A stretch of DNA of 9,467 nt from Oligoflexia bacterium (GTDB lineage Bacteria > Bdellovibrionota > UBA1018 > CAIMNF01), in NCBI GenBank assembly GCA_903842755.1, contig CAIMNF010000297.1, positions 1-9,467 on the forward strand. The letters are read 5' to 3'. Shown here one piece after another: positions 1-6,020 of the stretch. How positions within the stretch are numbered: position 1 is the stretch's first letter; every line of letters starts with the position of its first letter. Both the position numbers and the translations under genes were made by a program. The notes beneath the pieces are model-generated. The model had not been told where the DNA came from. It was given only the letters and a program-made list of their open reading frames with translations, and made no database searches.

Positions 1-162
1 ATCTACTCGTTTTTTATTGTAGGCAATGACCGCTTCGGCATATCTTGCTTCCATCCACAGATCGGGATGGGATACGTCGTTGTCGTTAAAGTTATCCGCC
101 CGCGCGCTGATGAAACTCAACAGAATAAATCCCCATATCCCGACGCAGTATCTTTGACGCAT
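1..162 (-). CDS. Secreted protein of unknown function, N-terminal 54 residues only (runs off left edge)
   Basis: An ATG at 162-160 opens a frame that stays open to base 1, so only the first 54 residues are visible. They begin with a typical Sec signal peptide: basic start (MRQR), a hydrophobic core at about residues 6-19 and an A-R-A motif at residues 20-22 followed by Asp, a good signal peptidase I site. The mature start is acidic and Asn-rich. It then becomes helical with an Ala/Tyr/Arg pattern (from about W37: MEARYAEAVIAYNKK) that could be the first helix pair of a TPR-like repeat, but too little is visible to be sure. No clear Shine-Dalgarno lies before the ATG. The gene points the same way as the lipoprotein gene to its right, but a terminator separates them, so it probably has its own promoter. 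Export to the periplasm or beyond is well supported; function is unknown. Confidence 0.72.
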   Translation of the reverse strand, partial: MRQRYCVGIWGFILLSFISARADNFNDNDVSHPDLWMEARYAEAVIAYNKKRVD

Positions 163-430
163 TTTTAAATAGTTTAACGTCTTGCCGGAAGAGGTACAAC
201 TCTTTTGTTTTATTTTTGAAGTCATTACCACAATTTCTTGGGCGCATAATTGTAGGGTGAATATGAAAATTTTTGTTCTTTTCCATCGCTCTGGCGATCA
301 ATGTAATTCAGGTGAATACTTAGAACGAAAAGGGTCAAAAAAATGTCGATTCCAAAACTTGTTCAAATGGGGAAATAGAGAGTTTGAAAACGATCATCGA
401 TTTTCCATTGATCTTTCTGCAAGGAATGAA
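163..430. other. Intergenic region upstream of the left-edge gene
   Basis: This stretch is AT-rich with no reading frame that I believe is coding. On the minus strand there is a possible sigma-70-like promoter for the left-edge gene: TTGTAC (199-194), a 17-base spacer, then TAAACT (176-171). Only 3/6 and 4/6 positions match consensus. If used, transcription would start about two bases before the ATG, giving a nearly leaderless mRNA, which would agree with the missing Shine-Dalgarno. No RNA gene, repeat array or strong structure was seen in the rest. Confidence 0.3.
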
Positions 431-464
431 TTTAAAAAGGGCACCCTGAATTATCAGGATGCCC
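431..464 (-). terminator. Rho-independent terminator of the 497-1735 lipoprotein gene
   Basis: Read on the minus strand, the stem 464-439 pairs GGGCA with TGCCC, has one mismatch (459/444), then pairs TCCTGA-side bases CCTGA with TCAGG around a four-base loop (453-450). It is followed immediately by a run of five T (438-434), then AAATT. A stable interrupted 10-bp stem plus U-tract, about 30 bases after the stop codon at 497, is what an intrinsic terminator looks like. On the plus strand the stem is followed by only two T, so the element acts mainly on minus-strand transcription. Confidence 0.85.
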
Positions 465-496
465 TTAGGGATGAGTGAGGATACTTAAATTGTTTC

Positions 497-1735
497 TTAG
501 AAGCTCTCGTTCACCAACAATTCACCTACGTTTTGGAAGGGGATTTGCATGGTTGGAGTCAGAGTGATATCCGATTCTTGAGCGTGTTTCGAGATACTCG
601 GAGCAATTGCTGTTGCAGTTGAAACCTCAAACCCAGTGGTTTGGCATACCAATGATCCATCGTTGGTAATGGCTCCGTTAGAAGCGTTCACACAGGCGTC
701 CAATCCTTCTGAATCAGCCAGGCCCGATTGCTGACCTTTGATTCCTACGCTGATTGCCACGGTTTGGCGAGTGGCATCCGAAGGAGTACCCGAAGCAGCA
801 AAGTGAAGATATTGAGAGTGTCCGTTAGAATCTGTTCCGCCGGTATGGCTAATGATGTATCCAACGTTATTGGTGCCATCCATGTAGATTCGGTGAAACT
901 CTGCGGCGCTTCCTTGTTGAAAGCTTTGCGAAAGATATTCGAATCGAACAATGTTGTTTACCCGGTCGTATTCAGCGATGGTCCGGTTGGATTCCAAGAA
1001 CTGATCATTGTGTTCGATGGATGCTATCCTAATCCATTGATCTGAATAGGTGAGGTACATAAAGCCAGGATTCATGCCCGCGTTTAAGAGCTCAAGTTTC
1101 TTCATATAAACCGAAGTATCGGAGGGAGTGCTCACAGACAATGTTCCGGTTAAGGACATCGCAGGTGAGTTACTGAAGCCTTCACATTGGCTGGAAACTT
1201 TTGTACCAGGACCAATATCAATCGTAAACGGATATTGTCCATCGGCAGGAATTCCGGTCACGCCTTGTTCGGCGAGTGCAATTCCTAAGGCACAAAGTTG
1301 GCCAACAGAACTATTGAAGCGTCCGAAGGCGGTGACATTCGCGCCATTTGGATTAACGAAATGAGAGTTTAACGCTTCTCCTAAATATTCTTTGATACTT
1401 ACTTGTTGCCAATTCAAGCCAAGCACAGAGCCTGCTTGGTCCCAAATTCCGTTAAATGGATCTGCTTCTGCAGTATTTATTCCAAAGAATTGTTCTAAGA
1501 AAGTTGGTTTAACGGGTTTTCCTAAAGCTAAGCCTTGAGCTTGAGTTAAGAAAGCCGCACCTTGGATTTTTTGTCCAACCGTGTTTACCGATGACGCCAT
1601 CACCGGAGTGTTTGTTGTGCTTGATGTGGGATCAGTTAAGCTTGTTTGTACCTTAGGGGCACAAGCTCCTACCGCAAATGCGGTCGCACCAATCATGGCC
1701 ATCGAAACAATTTTTTTTGCGCTTACGTTCTTCAT
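497..1735 (-). CDS. Unrecognised lipoprotein, 412 residues
   Basis: I do not recognise the family. The N-terminus is a lipoprotein signal: Lys residues at 2, 7 and 8, a hydrophobic core at about 10-22 and the lipobox A-V-G-A-C with lipidated Cys25. Residue +2 is Ala, not Asp, which by the usual rule favours the outer membrane. A Ser/Thr/Pro-rich tether follows (about 30-50), then a region rich in beta-prone and polar residues with little charge bias. Four further cysteines (148, 184, 348, 364) could form two disulfides. An A-E-A-D-P motif at 89-93 could be a processing site, but this is speculative. The ATG at 1735 is chosen because a strong GGAGG (1745-1741) sits just upstream; an in-frame TTG at 1747 would overlap that Shine-Dalgarno and is unlikely. 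The gene stands alone, with a 192-base gap upstream and an intrinsic terminator downstream. Confidence 0.88.
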   Translation of the reverse strand: MKNVSAKKIVSMAMIGATAFAVGACAPKVQTSLTDPTSSTTNTPVMASSVNTVGQKIQGAAFLTQAQGLALGKPVKPTFLEQFFGINTAEADPFNGIWDQAGSVLGLNWQQVSIKEYLGEALNSHFVNPNGANVTAFGRFNSSVGQLCALGIALAEQGVTGIPADGQYPFTIDIGPGTKVSSQCEGFSNSPAMSLTGTLSVSTPSDTSVYMKKLELLNAGMNPGFMYLTYSDQWIRIASIEHNDQFLESNRTIAEYDRVNNIVRFEYLSQSFQQGSAAEFHRIYMDGTNNVGYIISHTGGTDSNGHSQYLHFAASGTPSDATRQTVAISVGIKGQQSGLADSEGLDACVNASNGAITNDGSLVCQTTGFEVSTATAIAPSISKHAQESDITLTPTMQIPFQNVGELLVNESF

Positions 1736-1779
1736 AGTTTCCTCCAACGTTAGGGTCCGGTTAATTCCGAATCCTTATA
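1736..1779 (-). promoter_or_regulatory. Candidate -10 element and strong Shine-Dalgarno of the 497-1735 lipoprotein gene
   Basis: On the minus strand GGAGGAA ends three bases before the ATG at 1735 and is the best ribosome binding site in the window. Upstream, TATAAG (1779-1774) matches the sigma-70 -10 consensus at 5 of 6 positions and would give a leader of about 30 bases. No acceptable -35 hexamer lies 16-18 bases further upstream, so the promoter half of this call is weak while the ribosome site is firm. Confidence 0.4.
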
Positions 1780-1895
1780 CGTATGAAGAATGCAGGAGGT
1801 GTGCCGACGGGTAAGTTCTTGAAAATACGGGCGCGCCGACCAAATGCAAGAATTCCAGCCTGCTAGTTTTTTAGCAATCGTGCCTTTCGTGCAAG

Positions 1896-1913
1896 ATTTT
1901 GTGCTGCCAAAAT
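1896..1913 (-). terminator. Weak AT-rich hairpin after the histidine kinase gene
   Basis: On the minus strand ATTTTG (1913-1908) pairs perfectly with CAAAAT (1901-1896) across a six-base loop, 15 bases after the kinase stop codon. The stem is short and AT-rich and is followed by CTTGCACG rather than a T-run. It is at best a weak terminator or a 3' end stabiliser of the three-gene operon. I saw no better terminator in the gap before the lipoprotein gene. Confidence 0.22.
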
Positions 1914-1927
1914 TTGATTCTATTATT

Positions 1928-3658
1928 TTAATTGTGAGAATTGCGTACGGGGAGATTTATTTTAAAAGTGGTTCCTTGTCCTAAAACAGATTCAACTTCA
2001 ATTGTTCCCCGATGCTGAGCCACGATTCCATGGCACATGGCAAGCCCTAAGCCCGTTCCTTTTCCCACTTCTTTCGTCGAAAAAAAAGGTTCAAAGAGTT
2101 TTGTAAGGTTTTCGGGCGCTATTCCACTTCCATTATCAGTAACGCATAGACTCAACAGGTCTTTAGACTTTAAGAAAATAGAAAGCGAAATGAGACGTTC
2201 TTTTGTGTTTGATTTCTCAAACGCATGAATCGCATTTTGAATAAGGTTAAGAATCACTTGGTAAATTTGGTCCTCATCCCAAAGCCCGAGGGGAGGGGGT
2301 TCACTCTCATCCAGTTGGATTGCGCATTGGAATTGAATTCCGGCTTGCTCCACTTGGAACCGAAGTTTTCGTTCGACCGACTGAATAAAAAGTGCCGGAT
2401 TCACTTCTTTAAACTGGGGTTCTTTCTGTCGTGCAAAGGTCAGCAAGTCGGTGATGATCTGACTTGCTCGGCGTGTTTCTTCAATGATGTATTTTAGAAA
2501 CTCCTTAAATTGGGGACGAGGTGCTTCGGGCAAACTTTCGGCTTTTCGATCTAAAATTTGTGCGTAGCCTAAAATTGCACTGAGCGGGTTTTTTACTTCG
2601 TGAGCAACTCCCGCGCCAAAGCGACCAATGGCAGAAAGACTTTCTGCTTGAATCAATTTTTGTTGGGCCAAGTGAAGTTCTTTTTCTCTTTTTTGAAGGT
2701 CCTTGACCATCTTCATAAATGCTTTAATTAATCGGCCAATCTCATTTCGTGGTCTAGATTGAACTAATACTTCCCAGTCGCCGGCGCCCACCTTGGTTGC
2801 GGCTTTGGTTAGTTCTTCGATGGGTTTCGCTAATGTTCGCGAAAAAAGAAGCGCAGCTACGAACGATAATAAGAGCAAGGCCAGAATTACTCCAGTAGTG
2901 GGGAGTACAATGGGTCGAGCAAGGTCAAACAGTGAAACAGGGGGCGCTTGGGTTACGACATAATCCGCTTCGGTTTCTGGAATTCTTGTGTAGCTAATCA
3001 GTTGGGTTTGACCGTGATCGATTTCTACTTCGCGTGTGATCACCCCTACACTCTGGAGGACCTGCAAATCGGGCAGTGGTATACGGGAAAGGGTAGGGTC
3101 ATGATTATTTGAAAAAAGCAAATTACCTTTGTTCGTAAATAGTGCAGCAGTAAAGCCACGGCTAAGCTCCAGGGAAGGTTGTGCGAAAGCCTCGCTCAGA
3201 AAGACGACGGCTTTGGCATGATCTTGCAAAACAAAATACAAAGCCTGCAGCGGGCCAACGCTAAAAAATTGTACTGGGTAACCGACAGGTGGACGATTGT
3301 CGATAAGCTGCTGTGCCTCAACCCATGCCGAATCCAAAATCCGGGCATTGGCGGCAGTTTGAATTCTAATTGTTTTTCCAGTTGGATTTAAAAGAAGGAT
3401 CCCTTGAACATCTCGAAAGTTTTCCGAAAATGCAATTTTTCCAGGTGAAATTAGAAATGATTGGAGATCGGCCCGAAGGGTTCGAATGTGCTGGCCAAGC
3501 GAATCCGCGATCGAAGGACCGAGGACCGAGTTTAACTCGGTCGAGTAAATTTTCTTATCATGGAGTGAAATTTGCAGCAGAAAAAAAGCGGTGAGGAGAA
3601 TTCCCCCTAAGGTAAACAGCGCAAGGACTAGCGTGAGCTGGTTCCGAATCCGGTTCAT
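1928..3658 (-). CDS. Membrane-bound NtrB/HAMP-type sensor histidine kinase
   Basis: This 576-residue sensor kinase has every core motif. An N-terminal membrane segment (about 8-30) and a second one (about 251-272) bracket a periplasmic sensor of about 220 residues. That sensor looks PAS/Cache-like, with the pattern 'AALFTNKGNLLFSNN' at 171-185. A HAMP linker (about 273-325) and a coiled stretch lead to the H-box A-H-E-V-K-N-P with phospho-accepting His353. The ATPase domain has the N-box (N471, N475), G1 box D508-N-G-S-G, F-box F522-E-P-F-F-S-T-K and G2 box G532-K-G-T-G-L-G-L. By family it autophosphorylates and passes phosphate to a receiver Asp. The start codon overlaps the stop of the preceding response-regulator gene by four bases (ATGA), so the two are translationally coupled and probably partners. 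It lies third in the lipoprotein-regulator-kinase operon. The ligand is not predictable. Confidence 0.95.
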   Translation of the reverse strand: MNRIRNQLTLVLALFTLGGILLTAFFLLQISLHDKKIYSTELNSVLGPSIADSLGQHIRTLRADLQSFLISPGKIAFSENFRDVQGILLLNPTGKTIRIQTAANARILDSAWVEAQQLIDNRPPVGYPVQFFSVGPLQALYFVLQDHAKAVVFLSEAFAQPSLELSRGFTAALFTNKGNLLFSNNHDPTLSRIPLPDLQVLQSVGVITREVEIDHGQTQLISYTRIPETEADYVVTQAPPVSLFDLARPIVLPTTGVILALLLLSFVAALLFSRTLAKPIEELTKAATKVGAGDWEVLVQSRPRNEIGRLIKAFMKMVKDLQKREKELHLAQQKLIQAESLSAIGRFGAGVAHEVKNPLSAILGYAQILDRKAESLPEAPRPQFKEFLKYIIEETRRASQIITDLLTFARQKEPQFKEVNPALFIQSVERKLRFQVEQAGIQFQCAIQLDESEPPPLGLWDEDQIYQVILNLIQNAIHAFEKSNTKERLISLSIFLKSKDLLSLCVTDNGSGIAPENLTKLFEPFFSTKEVGKGTGLGLAMCHGIVAQHRGTIEVESVLGQGTTFKINLPVRNSHN

Positions 3659-4872
3659 GTTGAGCGGAGCGCCTGTTGATAATCTGCTAACGTAATTTTA
3701 TCGCCTTGAGCTTGGTGAATGACTCTGGCAGCGAGGTCCTTTAACTCTCTCATGTTTCCAAGAAAGGGGAGGCTTGAAATTTCGACTAAGATTTGGCTGT
3801 CAATATCCGCGAATTTTTTTCCATATGAGCCCTCAAGCTCCCGAATCATTCCAAGAAAAAGAATGGGAATATCTTGTTGTCTGTTGCGGAGGGGTTCGAC
3901 CACGATCCGATTCTTTTTTAAAAGGTCTGCAAGAGGTTCAATCATCCGATGACCCTCAAAATCCCGCTGCAGTTCCAGGGGAGTAGCCGTAATGATGTAG
4001 CGAACGATTGCCAGATGAAAGCCCGTGCTGCCGCCCATGCGTTGCACCTTGCCCGTTTCCATGCATGCAAGCAACCGCTGCTGAGCGATTTGGCTTAGCT
4101 CGCCCACGTTAGAAAGGATCAAGGTTCCAAGGTGGGCACGCTCAATTACTCCAGGGTGGGTAAGCGCAGAACCTTGAGTTCCAACACGGAGCTCCTCGCC
4201 GAACAATTGTATTTCGTGATAGATTTCTGGAACCGCTGCCACATCAAAAAACAAGATACTTCGTGCGGCCCAGGGGCTGTTGTAGTGAATCATTCGGCCT
4301 AAATCATTTTTTCCTGTTCCGGTTTCTCCTTCAATCAGTACCGGGTCGCGGTGGGAAAGTGCGCGAGTGACTGCTTCTTTCAAATTTTTCGATGCGGGGC
4401 TTCGTCCCAGCAGCGTTTTTAGATGATAACGAATCTGCAAATCGCGCTTCAACACTTCGTTTTCTGAGGTCAACGCTTGGTACGCCTTGAATAGCGCACG
4501 CTTTTTCAAAATACGCTCCAAGGCAATTTCAAAAGCGGGGAGTTCAATTGGTTTTAATAGGTAATCTTCGGCGCCGTTTTTCATTGCTTCGACGGCGGTT
4601 TCAATCGAGCCGTGCGCGGTACATAAAATAACGCTCATTAGGGGAGCATGTATACGGACTGATTGCAGTAATTTTAGCCCGTCCATGAGGGGCATTTTCA
4701 TATCGGTCACTAGGACATCAAACTTTTCAAATCGCGCTAATTTAAGCGCCTCTTCAGGACTTGCGGTGTCTACCACTTCATGCCCTAGCGCCGTGGCCGC
4801 TGCTCTGAGCACTTGTCGGGGGTGAAACTCGTCGTCTACAATTAAAATACGTGCGGGAGCTGAATCACTCAT
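3655..4872 (-). CDS. Degenerate NtrC-like response regulator, no DNA-binding domain
   Basis: This 405-residue protein has an intact receiver: acidic pocket D13-D14, phospho-site D57, T85 and K107-P. The AAA+ domain that follows is homologous to sigma-54 activators but eroded. Walker A is kept (G182-E-T-G-T-G-K188), as are sensor I (I-T-A-T, 294-297) and sensor II (G-N-M-R-E-L, 372-377). The GAFTGA sigma-54 contact loop is replaced by an unrelated stretch at about 228-236, the Walker B Asp-Glu are Ser254-Asn255, and the R-E-D-L-F-(Y/F)-R-L arginine-finger motif is gone (about 310-317). The protein ends about 28 residues after sensor II, with no Fis-type helix-turn-helix. Homology runs through the whole length, so this is not a frameshift. 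The ATG at 4872 is chosen because AGGAAGGGG lies just upstream; an ATG at 4899 in frame is less likely. It overlaps the preceding lipoprotein gene by 8 bases and the kinase gene by 4. It likely receives phosphate from that kinase; its output is unknown. Confidence 0.93.
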   Translation of the reverse strand: MSDSAPARILIVDDEFHPRQVLRAAATALGHEVVDTASPEEALKLARFEKFDVLVTDMKMPLMDGLKLLQSVRIHAPLMSVILCTAHGSIETAVEAMKNGAEDYLLKPIELPAFEIALERILKKRALFKAYQALTSENEVLKRDLQIRYHLKTLLGRSPASKNLKEAVTRALSHRDPVLIEGETGTGKNDLGRMIHYNSPWAARSILFFDVAAVPEIYHEIQLFGEELRVGTQGSALTHPGVIERAHLGTLILSNVGELSQIAQQRLLACMETGKVQRMGGSTGFHLAIVRYIITATPLELQRDFEGHRMIEPLADLLKKNRIVVEPLRNRQQDIPILFLGMIRELEGSYGKKFADIDSQILVEISSLPFLGNMRELKDLAARVIHQAQGDKITLADYQQALRST

Positions 4873-5944
4873 GTTTTGCCCCTTCCTGAACCATAACATT
4901 CACCGTGCGCCTGTAAAACTTAACTTTTCCATCTGAGGTGATGAGCTGAACCACAATGACATTTGGACCCGGCTTGAGGAGTACGGTGGTTTCAAATTTA
5001 AAATCAGCAGAAATTTCGACAATCTTTCCATTCACTAAAATTTTTGAACCCGAGGTTGCGGTTAGGCTGCCGGATACCTTAACCTCGTTAGTCGTTAATT
5101 GAGCCCCGTCAGCAGGTTCACTGAGCGTGACTTCCGTTTGCGCGTTCTCTCCTACAGGAGGATTCCACGCTTGTGGTGCAGGAGCGGACGTCGGCGTTTT
5201 TGCCCAAGTGGGTAAAGGTGCCGCTACCTCTACCGGAGTGTTTAAGGTGAGGGGAATGTTTTTACCCGTGCTAATGAGCGTTCCTTGACCAGCAGTTAAA
5301 GTCAGCTTCAAGGTTTTGCCTTCCTTTACCGCAACCGTCGCGCTGGCGCGCGAATCCTTTTGCGTTTTCGCATCAATTTTTAATAGTCCGCCCGCACTTA
5401 GAATCCAAAGTTCGGAGCGAGTCGTTCCCTTCACTTCACCTGCTCGAAGGAGTACGCGATCCGGGGTAGAAGTTTTTTTATTTAACTTCACTTTAGCTGG
5501 ACGCAGGTTTTTCATTTGGCCAGGGTCCTGATCAAACACAATTAAGCTGTTAGACGCTACCTTAAGCTCTGAACCACTTTGATAAAGGATGCGGGCACTC
5601 GCATTCTCCTGGGTCTGAACGGCATCGTAGCGGTGCAGTCGTTTATCGACCGACGCATCTTCCCAGATTGCTTTTTGACTCATTCTAAAACTCACTTGCG
5701 GTTTGATTTCTTTAATCTCGGCAAGCCATTCGCGATCAGTAGATGAATTTTTGACGGCATCGGCAGCAATACTGGGTTCCGGCGATGGTGTAGCCGAAGT
5801 TTGATTTAGAGGAGTGGGTGACGTTAATTCCGGGTTTGGAGGAGTGACTTTATTTTGACATGCGCCGAGAATAAAAAGTCCTAAAAAGGCGCTTGCACGA
5901 AACGAGAGTCGCTTTGATTGGGTGAAGAAAATCATCGTCGCCAT
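4865..5944 (-). CDS. FecR-domain-like lipoprotein with C-terminal Ig-like/glucodextranase-B-type domain
   Basis: This 359-residue lipoprotein has a basic start, a hydrophobic core (about 18-26) and the lipobox I-L-G-A-C with lipidated Cys29. Gln at +2 suggests outer-membrane sorting. A Pro/Thr/Ser-rich tether (33-60) precedes a FecR-like region (about 80-240), with the typical pattern of an imposed load, 'RYDAVQTQENASARILYQSGSELKV' in two parts (105-119, 120-129), then beta-strand repeats. A second Pro/Ala linker (243-268) leads to a beta-rich domain (271-352) with E-P-A-D-G, L-V-N-G at 303-306 and G-P-N-V-I-V near 326-331, resembling the glucodextranase-B/Ig-like modules. The ATG at 5944 is preferred over the in-frame ATG at 5935 because only the former has an AGGA upstream, though at long spacing. 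It is first in the operon; its last 8 bases overlap the regulator gene. It probably acts at the outer envelope as a scaffold or signal component; that role is inference. Confidence 0.85.
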   Translation of the reverse strand: MATMIFFTQSKRLSFRASAFLGLFILGACQNKVTPPNPELTSPTPLNQTSATPSPEPSIAADAVKNSSTDREWLAEIKEIKPQVSFRMSQKAIWEDASVDKRLHRYDAVQTQENASARILYQSGSELKVASNSLIVFDQDPGQMKNLRPAKVKLNKKTSTPDRVLLRAGEVKGTTRSELWILSAGGLLKIDAKTQKDSRASATVAVKEGKTLKLTLTAGQGTLISTGKNIPLTLNTPVEVAAPLPTWAKTPTSAPAPQAWNPPVGENAQTEVTLSEPADGAQLTTNEVKVSGSLTATSGSKILVNGKIVEISADFKFETTVLLKPGPNVIVVQLITSDGKVKFYRRTVNVMVQEGAKHE

Positions 5945-6020
5945 AAGTTAAGTATTCCTGAATTCGTTCGATAAACCAAATAAAATTCAATTCCTTTGCT
6001 CCCCATTCCGAAACGAGAGT
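5945..6020. promoter_or_regulatory. Divergent promoter region of the two signalling operons
   Basis: These 76 AT-rich bases separate the divergently transcribed lipoprotein and activator genes and must contain or abut both promoters unless they start inside genes. Plus strand: CTGAAT (5958-5963), 17-base spacer, TAAAAT (5981-5986), which is 5/6 at the -10 but only 3/6 at the -35. Minus strand: TTGAAT (5990-5985) with a poor -10 (ACGAAT) 17 bases on. No GG-N10-GC sigma-54 core is present. The ribosome site of the activator is weak (GAGAG abutting the ATG). That both operons share this region is certain; the exact elements are guesses. Confidence 0.45.

Noticed and set aside
182..478. Open frame of 98 codons on the plus strand in the left intergenic region
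   Set aside because: It has no family resemblance, no ribosome site, a composition typical of translated AT-rich spacer, and it runs through the terminator hairpin of the opposite-strand gene.
1736..1747. TTG at 1747 as the lipoprotein start, adding four residues
   Set aside because: It lies on the Shine-Dalgarno of the ATG at 1735 and has no ribosome site of its own; the shorter form has a normal signal peptide.
1890..1909. Apparent sigma-54 promoter on the minus strand (TGGCA and TTGCA both present)
   Set aside because: The GG and GC are separated by 14 bases instead of the required 10, and sigma-54 tolerates almost no spacing change.
3655..4872. Frameshift or pseudogene explanation for the degenerate regulator
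   Set aside because: The frame is uninterrupted and aligns with NtrC relatives from receiver through sensor II; the changes are substitutions in specific motifs, not loss of frame.
4870..4899. ATG at 4899 as the start of the degenerate regulator
   Set aside because: It adds nine residues ahead of the normal receiver start, without a ribosome site; the ATG at 4872 has AGGAAGGGG just upstream.
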